This document shows positions 35,190 to 44,927 of a stretch of 64,000 bases of DNA, piece by piece. A model generated the notes under the pieces. That model was not told the DNA's origin. It made no database searches and saw nothing but the letters and a program-made list of their open reading frames with translations. The stretch's first letter is position 1, and every line of letters starts with the position of its first letter. Source of the DNA: Mangrovibacterium diazotrophicum. Its GTDB lineage: Bacteria; Bacteroidota; Bacteroidia; Bacteroidales; Prolixibacteraceae. Both the position numbers and the translations under genes were made by a program. Where the stretch lies: NCBI RefSeq assembly GCF_003610535.1, contig NZ_RAPN01000005.1:186001-250000 (forward strand). The letters run 5' to 3'.

Positions 35190-35708
35190 CTACCGCGAGA
35201 AAGCAGAAAAGAGCGACAACAAGCCATGCAACAAAACAAAGGCACCAATAATTGAAGCCAACGCAAAACCACCGCGCAGCGGCTCAAAAATCAACACCAG
35301 CCCGAAGGTCATCGCAACCAAGCTATTGAAAAATAAAAACCAACTAGTGACGCCCGCTTTCCGAAGTTGATTAAAGGAAAAGGCCATTAACAAACCTCCA
35401 AGGATAGCCCAGATGGCGAGCACAACGACAAAAAACGAGATGGTCGTTCCCGGGTTATAAAGTATGATGAAACCAACAATCAAACTAACGCCCGCCTCAA
35501 GACCAAACGCATATTTATTAATATCAGCCCGGCGATATCGGAACGCAGACAAAGCAACAAAAATGCCCTGAACAATTAGAAAAATCGCGACAAGGCGGGC
35601 CAACGAAACCAGGGTCACTTCGGGGATGAACAACAAGGCTAATCCCAACACCACCATCAACAATGACTTGCCCAGTTCAATAACGCCCCTTTGTTTTATC
35701 TGTGCCAT
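35190..35708 (-). CDS. HdeD-like DUF308 membrane protein
   Basis: 172 residues, six transmembrane helices with short loops. The repeated DUF308 pattern is visible: LALLFIPEVTLVSLARLVAIFLIVQGI, VGFIILYNPGTTISFFVVVLAIWAILGG and GLVLIFEP. HdeD in E. coli is an acid-resistance membrane protein; the biochemical role is unknown. It lies upstream of dps on the same strand, so a stress-related context is plausible but not shown. Confidence 0.88.
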   Translation of the reverse strand: MAQIKQRGVIELGKSLLMVVLGLALLFIPEVTLVSLARLVAIFLIVQGIFVALSAFRYRRADINKYAFGLEAGVSLIVGFIILYNPGTTISFFVVVLAIWAILGGLLMAFSFNQLRKAGVTSWFLFFNSLVAMTFGLVLIFEPLRGGFALASIIGAFVLLHGLLSLFSAFSR

Positions 35709-36113
35709 AGCTTTTTCTTCTGAGGATTAACTTTTCTCAATAAAACTCAACTGCCAGCCTTCGACAATAGTCGTGGAAACCGAATAAAATTATTTCTGTT
35801 TGGGATTGTTTTCCGCCACTGTCCCCCTCACGAGTCCTCCGCGTAAAGCCGGCTTTATGATCTGCTTGAAAACGAAAGTGTTTTTATGTGTACAAGTTAC
35901 AGCGACTCCGTGGAATAGCCTCTATTTCTAGAATAAAAAATCGCTCACCCCTCGAAGCCGATCGATTCCCCGTTGCAAATCACTGCAAAATCAACCTGCT
36001 AAAAGTGCTTCTTTTGTACTGTTTGGTTTTCTTAACAAAGGCCAAACAGATATAAGTTTTTTTAAAGTTTAAAAGACAGTGCGACTGACAGTTTTAATTA
36101 TCTTTGCCCGGTT
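35709..36113. other. 405-base divergent intergenic region
   Basis: No gene. It contains a perfect 14-bp palindrome TAAAGCCGGCTTTA (35844-35857) and an AT-rich approach to the porin promoter. The minus-strand side must hold the HdeD promoter. No tRNA or known RNA family was seen. Confidence 0.45.
36099..36106 (+). promoter_or_regulatory. porin promoter -7 box
   Basis: TATCTTTG, an exact TAnnTTTG match, only seven bases before the ATG at 36114. If used, the mRNA would be nearly leaderless. Confidence 0.5.
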
Positions 36114-38093
36114 ATGATTGGAAAACAGTTATTCTTTATTCTTCTTTTTGTATTTGCTGGTCACCTCGTTAGGGCCCAGCAAGGCGTTGAGACATTCGGT
36201 ACGGGAGGTAATTCAACATTCGATGAGGAGCAGGATGGGGAGCACACGGATGATGAAGATTCAAAAAAACAAGAGAAGAAATACGTACCGTCCATCATCA
36301 CAAATTGGGAAGTTGAAAATTACGGCGCCAACTTTGAAGAGGCCCAATTGGACACAACCCTCGGATTCTACCACGTTTACAACCCCATTTTCAAGCGCGA
36401 CCTTCGTCCCGTTTTTACCGGCAATATTGGTGGAGCCTATCAGTTTGGCGATTTTTTCAACCGCGACTATCAATCGGACTTTTACTTCTACCGATCGTAC
36501 GAAGCCTACGCCAAGTTTCCGGGGGATATCAAGTTCATGAACACCACGACCCCCTACACCATTCTCGATTATACCCAAAGCGATAATAAAAACACCCGAA
36601 ACGAAACCCGTTTCAACGTTTTTCACAGCCAGAATGCGACCCCAAAGTTCAACTTCCAGCTGTTTTACGATCAAGACAAATCGACCGGGTTTTATCAGTA
36701 CCAGGAGAATAAGTTTCACGATATCGGGTTGGCGACAACCTACCGCTCGGATAAATTCAATTCTCACGGTGCTATAATCTTCAACCGAATTAAAAATGAA
36801 GAGAACGGCGGGCTGGAACCGGATCAGGATTTAAATGAATACCAGGAAACAGAAACCTACCTGGTTAACCTTACCACCGCAAATTCGCAAATAAGCAACA
36901 ATACGATTTGGCTTAACAACGAATATAAACTGGGAAAATACGAGGAACAGGAAGACTCGTTAGGCAATCTGAATGATGTTTTCCGCCCCATATCCGGATT
37001 TATCCATCAGCTGGAATATTCTTCGAACCGCCGGATTTATGAGGACACAGCACCTGATCTCGACTACTATCCATCAGCCAGAGATTCCTCAGTGACAGGC
37101 GACTCTGTTTATTACAATCGTTTGACCAACGTCCTTCAACTCAAATTTTACGAATCGCCGAACCGAAAATACACATTCAGCAAACGGGTTTTCATCGGGC
37201 ACGACCTGATTTCGAGCCGCATGGCCGATGTCGACAGTACCTACCTGGTGAAAGACAAAATGCACAACACCTTCGTTGGTGGAGCTATCTCGCGCGATGA
37301 AGGTGAATTTTGGCGCTGGAATATCCAGGGAAAATTTTACACCACGGGCTACCGCTCGGGGCAAACCGAGCTCAGCGCTTTCATATACAAACCGCTGCGC
37401 ATCGGCAAAGACACAACCAGCTTATTTGTATCGGGTGAGCTAAACACGATCGTTCCTGATTACTACCAGCAACAGTATCACTCCAACCATTACAACTGGA
37501 TCAACCGGTTTGACAACACCAACGAGATGATCATCAAATCGAAGATCCACTCGCAACGGCGTCATCTGACGTTAGGATTCAATTACGCCTTGATTGGCAA
37601 TTACATATTTAACAACGAGGATGCCTTGCCTGAACAAGGAGGAAGCGAAATGCTCGTACTATCGGCATACCTCAACAAAGACATTGAAACCAAATTCTGG
37701 CTGATCCGGGCACAGGCGCTGTGGCAAAAATCAAATCAGGAAGATTATTTGCATTTACCGGACCTAACCGGCTACTTGAGCGTAAGCTTCAAACTACTGA
37801 TATCCAAAGTCATGTATTCTGATTTTGGCTTTGATGTTCGGTATACAACAGCGTATTATGCTGACGCTTTTAATTCGGCTACCGGAAGTTACTATTGGCA
37901 AAATCAACAAAAAATTGGTAACTTTCCAATAGTGGACCTGCATGCGAATCTAAAATTGAAACGAACCAGGGCATTTTTCCAGTTGATGAATGCTGCAACT
38001 GGGATGCTTGACGGAAATTTTTGGGCAGCACCCGACTACCCTCTTTACCGCAGAACGTTTCGTTTAGGCATTGCGTGGACTTTTTACGATTAG
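36114..38093 (+). CDS. putative porin, outer-membrane beta barrel
   Basis: 659 residues. Signal peptide (MIGKQLFFILLFVFAGHLVRAQ), then an acidic linker (DEEQDGEHTDDEDSKKQEKK) and a long array of amphipathic strands with aromatic girdles, ending in FRLGIAWTFYD with a terminal aromatic motif. It matches the Bacteroidota 'putative porin' family by its GNIGGAYQFGDFFNRDYQSDF region and length. It should sit in the outer membrane; the solute is unknown. It is followed after 19 bases by the MltF-like gene, so the two are probably one transcript. Confidence 0.85.
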   Translation: MIGKQLFFILLFVFAGHLVRAQQGVETFGTGGNSTFDEEQDGEHTDDEDSKKQEKKYVPSIITNWEVENYGANFEEAQLDTTLGFYHVYNPIFKRDLRPVFTGNIGGAYQFGDFFNRDYQSDFYFYRSYEAYAKFPGDIKFMNTTTPYTILDYTQSDNKNTRNETRFNVFHSQNATPKFNFQLFYDQDKSTGFYQYQENKFHDIGLATTYRSDKFNSHGAIIFNRIKNEENGGLEPDQDLNEYQETETYLVNLTTANSQISNNTIWLNNEYKLGKYEEQEDSLGNLNDVFRPISGFIHQLEYSSNRRIYEDTAPDLDYYPSARDSSVTGDSVYYNRLTNVLQLKFYESPNRKYTFSKRVFIGHDLISSRMADVDSTYLVKDKMHNTFVGGAISRDEGEFWRWNIQGKFYTTGYRSGQTELSAFIYKPLRIGKDTTSLFVSGELNTIVPDYYQQQYHSNHYNWINRFDNTNEMIIKSKIHSQRRHLTLGFNYALIGNYIFNNEDALPEQGGSEMLVLSAYLNKDIETKFWLIRAQALWQKSNQEDYLHLPDLTGYLSVSFKLLISKVMYSDFGFDVRYTTAYYADAFNSATGSYYWQNQQKIGNFPIVDLHANLKLKRTRAFFQLMNAATGMLDGNFWAAPDYPLYRRTFRLGIAWTFYD

Positions 38094-38112
38094 ACAACGC
38101 TAAGTTCCTGGT

Positions 38113-39552
38113 ATGAAGAGAAAAAGATTAGCGACATACGTCCTAACCCCTATTTTTCTATCCCTCTTGTTTTCGTGCGGAACGAAGGGGAAACTAGACG
38201 AGCAAGTCAGCGAGTCGAAGAAAAATACCGAGCTTACCCGGATCATGCGAACCGGAAAGCTGAAAGCCGTTGTGGACTATAATTCGACGAACTACTTCAT
38301 TTACCGCGGCCGCCCAATGGGATTCAAGTACGAATTACTGCAACACCTGGCCAAAGACATGGGCCTCAAACTTGAAATCTCCGTCAGCAACAACCTGCAA
38401 GAAACATTCGATGGACTAAGAGACAAACGATACGACCTGATTGCCAAAAACCTCACCGTGACAAAATCGAGAAACGAGCTGATCGACTTTACCGTTCCGC
38501 TTGAAGAAACACGACAGGTTTTGGTGCAACGTCGCCCTGACAATTGGGAACGATTGCCGAAAGACCAACTGGAAGATTCACTGATCAGAAACCAGCTCGA
38601 TTTGGCAGGCAAGACAATCCACGTGCAAAAAAACACAGCCTATTATCGCCGACTGGTAAACCTGTCTGATGAAATCGGAGCAGAAATTGATATTGAGGAA
38701 GATACCATTTACGGCGTTGAACAGCTCGTGGGAATGGTTTCGAAAGGTGAAATCGACTACACTGTTTGCGACGAAAATGTCGCCAAGGTTAACCAAACCT
38801 ATTTCCCCAATCTGGATATCGAAACACCGGTTAGTTTTCCTCAAAACATTGCCTGGGCCGTCCGGCGGGACAGCCCCGAGTGGTTGAACTACCTGAATAA
38901 CTGGATTATCAATTTCAAAAAGACGAAGGAATTTGCGATTCTCTACAATAAATATTTTGAAGTAAGTCGGGCACACCTACTGGCTTTGGACGACTATCAC
39001 TCCATCAGCAACGGCAAGATCTCCCCTTTCGACGACATCATCAAAGCCAAAAGCAAACACTATGGACTCGACTGGCGTCTGACAGCTGCCGTCATTTACC
39101 AGGAATCCAAATTCGACCCGGAAGCCACTTCATGGGCGGGTGCTTACGGATTGATGCAGGTGATGCCGGAATCTGCCGACCTCTTCCGAATCATTGATTA
39201 CGAAGAACCTGATAGAAATATTGAAGTCGGTGTGCGCATGCTGAAGTGGCTTGATGACAATTTCAGAAAAGAAGTACCCGACTCGCTGGAGCGGATCAAA
39301 TTCGTACTGGCTGCCTACAATGTAGGCTTGGGACACGTAAAAGACGCCCAGCGACTTGCTGCCAAGTACAATAAAATTCCAATTGTTTGGACAAATAATG
39401 TGGATTATTTCTTATTGAATAAGTCGGCCTCAAAATATTACCGCGACCCGGTTGTAAAATGGGGCTATTGCCGTGGCGATGAACCCTACAATTACGTGAA
39501 CAGGGTTCTAAACACCTACCACCACTACGTCAATCTTATTGAGACATCGTAA
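38113..39552 (+). CDS. MltF-like lytic transglycosylase lipoprotein
   Basis: 479 residues. Lipoprotein signal (FLSLLFSC, about Cys22). Residues ~45-270 are a periplasmic solute-binding type 3 domain (TGKLKAVVDYNSTNYF, GFKYELLQHLAKDMGLKLEI). Residues ~295-450 are an SLT domain with the catalytic glutamate in YQESKFDPEA, then GAYGLMQVMPESA and LAAYNVGLGHV. This is the MltF layout: a regulatory amino-acid or muropeptide-sensing domain plus a murein lytic transglycosylase. The 3' end overlaps the convergent NUDIX gene by 17 bases. Confidence 0.93.
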   Translation: MKRKRLATYVLTPIFLSLLFSCGTKGKLDEQVSESKKNTELTRIMRTGKLKAVVDYNSTNYFIYRGRPMGFKYELLQHLAKDMGLKLEISVSNNLQETFDGLRDKRYDLIAKNLTVTKSRNELIDFTVPLEETRQVLVQRRPDNWERLPKDQLEDSLIRNQLDLAGKTIHVQKNTAYYRRLVNLSDEIGAEIDIEEDTIYGVEQLVGMVSKGEIDYTVCDENVAKVNQTYFPNLDIETPVSFPQNIAWAVRRDSPEWLNYLNNWIINFKKTKEFAILYNKYFEVSRAHLLALDDYHSISNGKISPFDDIIKAKSKHYGLDWRLTAAVIYQESKFDPEATSWAGAYGLMQVMPESADLFRIIDYEEPDRNIEVGVRMLKWLDDNFRKEVPDSLERIKFVLAAYNVGLGHVKDAQRLAAKYNKIPIVWTNNVDYFLLNKSASKYYRDPVVKWGYCRGDEPYNYVNRVLNTYHHYVNLIETS

Positions 39553-40174
39553 ACTGCGGGTATTTCAGCACATCCAGAAACTCGGATAAAATCATCGCTG
39601 TTGCTCCCCATATTATTTCACCGTCGAACTGAAAACAAGGCACATCCAACAAGCCAGTGCTCGTTTGAACGGGGAAATATTTCAAGCGCTTTTCTTCGAA
39701 GAATTCCTGAATCGGGAATAAAATAACTTTTTCGGCTTCGGCCACATTGATCTGAAATTCGGGCTTGTAGTCTAACCAGCCTACAAATGGAAATATTTTA
39801 AACCGGCTAACCTGCACGTACAAATCGGAAAGACGTCCCAGCAAAAGCACATCTGCCGGATCAATTCCAACTTCTTCCTGCGCCTCGCGCAATGCGGTCA
39901 CCTCGGGCTTCTCCCCTTCTTCGATCCTTCCGCCCGGAAGACTGATTTGTCCCGGATGATTCTTCATCCCCGTAGCCCGTTTGGTTAAACACGTATGCAA
40001 TTTACCTTCATGCTGAAACAGTAAAAGCAACACCGAGCTGTTCCGAACCTGATCCGTCTCAGACTCGCTAACAGCCAATTCGCGGCCAGGCGGAATCATC
40101 TTCAGATGAGACTTTTTGCCAGGCAAGCCTGCTCGTAACAATCGGGCAATATTTTCGGGGCTGAAATCATGCAT
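39536..40174 (-). CDS. NUDIX hydrolase, CoA pyrophosphatase-like
   Basis: 212 residues. The Nudix box is GGRIEEGEKPEVTALREAQEEVGI with all catalytic glutamates. The preceding RATGMKNHPGQISLPGG and the UPF0035-type layout (LLLFQHEGKLHTCLTKR) point to the CoA pyrophosphatase (NudL) branch, which splits CoA into phosphopantetheine and 3',5'-ADP. It overlaps the convergent MltF-like gene by 17 bases at the 3' end. It is transcribed alone. Confidence 0.9.
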   Translation of the reverse strand: MHDFSPENIARLLRAGLPGKKSHLKMIPPGRELAVSESETDQVRNSSVLLLLFQHEGKLHTCLTKRATGMKNHPGQISLPGGRIEEGEKPEVTALREAQEEVGIDPADVLLLGRLSDLYVQVSRFKIFPFVGWLDYKPEFQINVAEAEKVILFPIQEFFEEKRLKYFPVQTSTGLLDVPCFQFDGEIIWGATAMILSEFLDVLKYPQFTMSQ

Positions 40175-40298
40175 AGTTAAAGATACACATTTATTAAAAA
40201 CCGGGAATAAATCAACTGGTATCCACTGCTAGTGAAACCCAAAGGACAATATTGAGATAATGAAACGATCTATGAGAACGGAAAATTGTCGTCGACGA

Positions 40299-41549
40299 TT
40301 AATCGAAGCGGATCGTCTTTTCGGGCGAAATTCGACCAACCAAATACGAAGGTCCCAGCAGCATTAAAAGTGTCACCAATAACGCGCCAACGTTCAGCAA
40401 CAGCAAATGATGAATCATCAAATTAACCGGCACCGTATCCACATAGTATGACGCCGGATCGAGATGAATAACCTTAAACTGACTTTGAATAACACACAAA
40501 AGAATACCAATGATGTTGCCCCAAAGCAAACCCTTGCCCACTAAAAAGGCAGAGAGATAAAGGAAGATTTTGCGGATATTCACATTGGCTGCTCCCATCG
40601 ATTTTAAAATGCCAATCATGCGCGTGCGCTCGAGAATGATCACCAGCAAACCGGAAATCATATTGAAACCCGCCACCAAAACCATCAGCAACAGGATAAT
40701 CCACACGTTCATATCGAGCAGATTGAGCCAATCGAAAATGTATGGATATTTTTCTTTGACATTCACTACCCGTAACATTGGCGCATCTACATCCAGACTT
40801 CCGAGCACAATATCGCGAACCTGGCTACCCAAGTTTTCGACCTGATCCAAATCGTCAACAAAAACCTCGTAACCACTAATTTGGTCATCCGCCCAATTAT
40901 TTAACCGTTGGATATGCCGCAAATCAATCAGCACAAACATTCGGTCGAACTCCTCCAGTCCTGAACGGTAGATACCACCGACTGTAAACCGGCGAAGGCG
41001 GGGAATGCGTTCATCCTCATTCAAAAAATACATTTGAAACTTGTCGCCCATTTCCAGGCGCAACAGGTCGGAAATCTGCTGGGAGATCCATACCAAATCG
41101 GTTCGTGCTGAATCCAGAGGAATCAGGTCTCCTTCAATCTTGTTTTTAGCAAAAAAGCTCCAGTCGAAATCAGCTGAAATTCCTTTCAGTACAACGCCCT
41201 GAATCTCTTCGCCCGCTTTAATAATGCCGGGCTTGGTTGCAAACTTTTGGATATGGGTTATTCCACTGAGCTGATTCAACTTTTCTAAAAAAGGCTGACC
41301 TTCATTTATGGGAACCGTCTGGTAACTCTGATTGCTGTCGTAATTGACAATTTGAAGGTGCGCCGCAAAACCATTGACCTTGCTTTCGACCTCACCCTGA
41401 AAGCCGGTAACAATAGCCACGGCCAAAATCATCACCACCATTCCCAGGCTAATACCGGCAACCGCCAAACGCACGATTCGACGGGACAAATGCTGTTCGG
41501 CGTCTTTCGAAGAAAATAAACGACGTGCTATGAATAATTCGGTATTCAA
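40299..41549 (-). CDS. LolC/E-type ABC transporter permease
   Basis: 416 residues with the FtsX/LolE layout: one N-terminal helix (about 29-49, VAGISLGMVVMILAVAIVTGF), a large periplasmic MacB-like domain, and three C-terminal helices. It should release lipoproteins from the inner membrane with a separately encoded ATPase. The start is a TTG at 41549: the family begins MNxELFIARR, and no in-frame ATG lies upstream. It follows the flippase-like gene by 28 bases on the same strand. Confidence 0.88.
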   Translation of the reverse strand: MNTELFIARRLFSSKDAEQHLSRRIVRLAVAGISLGMVVMILAVAIVTGFQGEVESKVNGFAAHLQIVNYDSNQSYQTVPINEGQPFLEKLNQLSGITHIQKFATKPGIIKAGEEIQGVVLKGISADFDWSFFAKNKIEGDLIPLDSARTDLVWISQQISDLLRLEMGDKFQMYFLNEDERIPRLRRFTVGGIYRSGLEEFDRMFVLIDLRHIQRLNNWADDQISGYEVFVDDLDQVENLGSQVRDIVLGSLDVDAPMLRVVNVKEKYPYIFDWLNLLDMNVWIILLLMVLVAGFNMISGLLVIILERTRMIGILKSMGAANVNIRKIFLYLSAFLVGKGLLWGNIIGILLCVIQSQFKVIHLDPASYYVDTVPVNLMIHHLLLLNVGALLVTLLMLLGPSYLVGRISPEKTIRFD

Positions 41550-41577
41550 ACTTCGGGTTAATGGTTTGCTCGTAAAG

Positions 41578-42573
41578 CTACAAACTTTCTGTATTCCGGC
41601 GATTAATAAACGGAAGAATCAGCAATGAAATCAAACCAACGATGATCATCATCGCCGTCATCGACGAGTGCGCCAGGAATGCAAAAACAACTGCATCTGC
41701 TTTACTGATGCCATAAACAATCAGCGCCTGAATAACCATAAAGTGCCAGGCTCCAATTCCGCCCTGCACCGGAGCAACCATTCCGTAACTTCCCAAAACA
41801 AAGGTTGTCAATCCAGCTATCGCGGTTAAGTTCGAAGTAAAACCGAACGCGAAAAAAACCACATAGAGCATCAGGTAATACATCACCCAAATAAATACAG
41901 TGTGAAAAATGAAAGCGCCTTTGTGCTTCATATTTCGGACGGTGCGCAGCCCCTCGCCAAACTTATGCAAAATACCATTTAGCTTGTGAAACAAGTTAGA
42001 TCGCTTGATCCGCTGGCGAGCCAGATACACCCCTACGACCAACGCGATTATGCTGATAATCATTACCGGGGAGAAGGTGATACTTTCGAGTTTGCTCTTT
42101 ACTTCCGGATTATTATCCAGAAACTGCACCAACTTCCCGAGTTGAGTGACTGTAACAATCATCGTGAGCAAAAGCATCATGATCACATCGATAATCCGCT
42201 CGGTCACCACTGTACCGACAAGTTTTGTAAACGAGATTTTTTCGTAGCGCGACAATACGCCACATCGTGAAATCTCCCCCATCCGCGGGATAACGAGGTT
42301 CATGAGGTAGCCCACCATTACTGCAAGAAAAGTATTCACCATTCGCGGGCGCTGGCCCAATGGTTCGATCATGATCACCCAGCGCATGGTTCGGCTAATG
42401 TGGCTCAAAAGCCCTAAAAACAGCGACACCCAGATCCAAAAATAATTCACATCATTTTTTAGGATAGATTCAATCCGCTCAATATCCTGATCTTTATACA
42501 CCAGCCAAAAAATAACAACGCCCAATGCAAAAAAGGCCAGGACTTTGAATAGCTTCAATAACTTATGTTTCAA
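41578..42573 (-). CDS. YbhN / lysylphosphatidylglycerol-synthase-TM-like flippase protein
   Basis: 331 residues, about eight transmembrane helices. Family motifs are SHISRTMRWVIMIEPLGQRP, YLMNLVIPRMGEISRCGVLSRYE, and PVQGGIGAWHFMVIQAL near the end. It belongs to the membrane-domain family shared with MprF and AglD, thought to flip or glycosylate lipids; the substrate here is unknown. It starts at a TTG (42573), with no ATG in frame upstream. It lies directly upstream of the LolC/E-type gene and divergent from rsmA. Confidence 0.88.
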   Translation of the reverse strand: MKHKLLKLFKVLAFFALGVVIFWLVYKDQDIERIESILKNDVNYFWIWVSLFLGLLSHISRTMRWVIMIEPLGQRPRMVNTFLAVMVGYLMNLVIPRMGEISRCGVLSRYEKISFTKLVGTVVTERIIDVIMMLLLTMIVTVTQLGKLVQFLDNNPEVKSKLESITFSPVMIISIIALVVGVYLARQRIKRSNLFHKLNGILHKFGEGLRTVRNMKHKGAFIFHTVFIWVMYYLMLYVVFFAFGFTSNLTAIAGLTTFVLGSYGMVAPVQGGIGAWHFMVIQALIVYGISKADAVVFAFLAHSSMTAMMIIVGLISLLILPFINRRNTESL

Positions 42574-42655
42574 AATGAACTTGTTTATTTCTGAAAATGC
42601 GCTATTTTTAAGAAAGGTTTAGCACCACTTTCAAGCGTTTTATTAAGTACTTTTT

Positions 42656-42663
42656 TAAATTTG
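42656..42663 (+). promoter_or_regulatory. rsmA operon promoter -7 box
   Basis: TAAATTTG fits TAnnTTTG, about 108 bases before the rsmA ATG. No strong -33 element was seen. Confidence 0.45.
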
Positions 42664-42771
42664 CACGCTTTTGTCAAAAGCCCAAATCGCCGACAAAAAT
42701 AAATATTTGTTTTAAACCTCATTCTTTTTAGTAACATATTCACAAACCCTCAAATCAGAAGACCAACGACG

Positions 42772-43551
42772 ATGACAACTGTAAGGGCCAAAAAAAATTT
42801 GGGTCAACACTTTTTAAAAGATCAGAATATTGCTCGAAAAATTGTTGACAGTCTTCATGCTGAGCAAGTTTCCAACGTATTGGAAATTGGCCCTGGCATG
42901 GGGGTATTAACGCAATACTTGTTGCAGAAAGAAACTTTCACAACCAGCGTTGTGGAAATCGATCACGAATCGGTTGACTATTTAAAACAGCACTTTCCGG
43001 CGCTGGAAGAACGAATTATTTCGAAAGATTTTCTGAAACTGAAGCTCGAAGAATATTTTCCGGAAAGTTTTGCCATCATCGGAAACTTCCCCTACAATAT
43101 TTCATCGCAAATCTTTTTTAAGGTGCTCGACTATAAAAACCAGGTTCCCGAAGTGGTGGGCATGATCCAAAAAGAAGTAGCTGAACGTCTGGCAACCGGA
43201 CCGGGCTCAAAAACCTACGGTATTCTCAGCGTTTTACTCCAGGCCTATTACGACATTGAATACTTGTTCACCGTTCACGAGAATGTATTCAACCCACCGC
43301 CCAAAGTAAAATCAGCGGTAATCCGCCTAACACGCAATCAGCGCCAAAACCTCGATTGCGACGAAAAACTGTTTTTCACCCTGGTGAAATCAGCTTTCAA
43401 TCAACGGCGCAAAACAATGCGTAATTCGCTCAAACAATTCCTGACCGACGAAACATTAAAAGCAAACGAACTGTTTAACCTTCGACCCGAACAATTAAGC
43501 GTTTCGGACTTCGAAAATTTAACCCGACTGATTCAGCAGCAGCAGTCTTAA
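42772..43551 (+). CDS. rsmA: 16S rRNA (adenine 1518/1519-N6) dimethyltransferase
   Basis: 259 residues. Dimethylates two adjacent adenines near the 3' end of 16S rRNA during 30S maturation. The [11 protein letters not shown] opening, the SAM motif [14 protein letters not shown], and the catalytic NxPY in [13 protein letters not shown] are all present. The C-terminal helical domain has [11 protein letters not shown]. Length is normal. It is the first gene of a plus-strand run with mgtE, 14 bases downstream. Confidence 0.97.
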   Translation: MTTVRAKKNLGQHFLKDQNIARKIVDSLHAEQVSNVLEIGPGMGVLTQYLLQKETFTTSVVEIDHESVDYLKQHFPALEERIISKDFLKLKLEEYFPESFAIIGNFPYNISSQIFFKVLDYKNQVPEVVGMIQKEVAERLATGPGSKTYGILSVLLQAYYDIEYLFTVHENVFNPPPKVKSAVIRLTRNQRQNLDCDEKLFFTLVKSAFNQRRKTMRNSLKQFLTDETLKANELFNLRPEQLSVSDFENLTRLIQQQQS

Positions 43552-43565
43552 AAAATCTCTTAGCC

Positions 43566-44927
43566 ATGACCACCGAATTGAACATGGAATTCATCATTAA
43601 ACTTCAGGATCTGATTGAAGCAGAAGACTCCGCTGAAGTTTTGAAAATGCTGGAGGACCTCCACCCCACCGATATAGCCGAGATCATGGACAAGCTGACC
43701 ATGGACGAAGCCAAATATTTGTACCTGCAATTAGACGGTGAAATGGCGTCGGATGTACTGCTTGAAATTCCGGAAGGTGTTCGCCGCCGTTTTCTGCGCG
43801 TGCTGCCACCCGAAGTGATCGCTCACCAGTTTGTGGAGCACATGGACTCGGACGACGCGGCCGACATCATGGGCGAGCTGGAAGAAGAAGTGGTTGAAGC
43901 GGTACTCTCGGAAATTGAAGACAAAGAACAAGCGGGCGACATTGCCGACCTGTTGGAATACGACGAGGACACCGCCGGGGGTTTGATGGCCAAGGAGCTT
44001 ATTAAAGTGAACGAGAACTGGAATGTTCAAACCTGCCTGAAGGAAATCTCAACTCAATCTGAAGAAATCGACGAAATCTACTACGTCTATGTAGTGGACG
44101 ATGACAATATATTAAAAGGTGTGCTTTCTCTTTCGAAGTTGATTCAAAAGTCGACGCACAGCAAAGTGAAAGACCTGATCAACGAAGACATTCAATCGGT
44201 GAAAACCGACGCCAGCCAGGAAGAAGTTGCCCAAATCATGGAAAAATACGACTTGGTTGTGTTGCCGGTTGTCGACCAGATTGGCCGACTGAAAGGGCGA
44301 ATCACCATTGACGACGTGGTGGACGTGATCCGTGAAGAAACCGGCAAGGACTACCAGATGGTTTCGGGTATCACCGGCGACGTGGAATCGACCGACAATG
44401 TTTGGCGTCTCACGCGCGTTCGAATACCATGGCTACTGATTGGTACGGTTGGCGGCCTAACCGGCGCCCAGGTACTGAGTCACCATCAAGATACGCTGAA
44501 CCACATCCCGGCGATGGCCTTTTTCATTCCGTTGATTGCCGCGACTGCCGGAAACGTGGGAGTGCAATCGTCATCCATCGTGGTGCAGACGCTGGCCGCG
44601 GGAAGTCGTAAATTCGATACGCTCGGCAAAAAATTATTCAAGGAGCTGGGGGTTGGGCTAATTACCGGTTTGTTTTTCGCCCTGCTCATCTTCGGCTACA
44701 ACTATCTGTTCAGCGATAGCTACAAACTAACATTAACCGTGAGCTGCACCCTGTTCATCGTTATTGTTTTTGCTTCACTGTTTGGCACATTGATTCCGCT
44801 CATCCTGCACCGGTTTAAAGTTGACCCGGCTGTCGCCACCGGACCGTTTATAACGACCATGAACGACGTACTCGGACTATTACTTTACATGGGAGTCGCC
44901 CATTTCTTTTTCAACTTTTTGGGATGA
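43566..44927 (+). CDS. mgtE: magnesium transporter MgtE
   Basis: 453 residues. The N-domain of helical repeats (LEDLHPTDIAEIMDKL, DSDDAADIMGEL) comes first, then two CBS domains (about 140-260), a connecting helix, and five transmembrane helices with the pore signature AATAGNVGVQSSSIVVQTLA. The acidic cytosolic domains sense Mg2+ and gate the channel. Its last four bases overlap the ATG of the next gene (ATGA), so translation is coupled to the RimK module. Confidence 0.96.
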   Translation: MTTELNMEFIIKLQDLIEAEDSAEVLKMLEDLHPTDIAEIMDKLTMDEAKYLYLQLDGEMASDVLLEIPEGVRRRFLRVLPPEVIAHQFVEHMDSDDAADIMGELEEEVVEAVLSEIEDKEQAGDIADLLEYDEDTAGGLMAKELIKVNENWNVQTCLKEISTQSEEIDEIYYVYVVDDDNILKGVLSLSKLIQKSTHSKVKDLINEDIQSVKTDASQEEVAQIMEKYDLVVLPVVDQIGRLKGRITIDDVVDVIREETGKDYQMVSGITGDVESTDNVWRLTRVRIPWLLIGTVGGLTGAQVLSHHQDTLNHIPAMAFFIPLIAATAGNVGVQSSSIVVQTLAAGSRKFDTLGKKLFKELGVGLITGLFFALLIFGYNYLFSDSYKLTLTVSCTLFIVIVFASLFGTLIPLILHRFKVDPAVATGPFITTMNDVLGLLLYMGVAHFFFNFLG

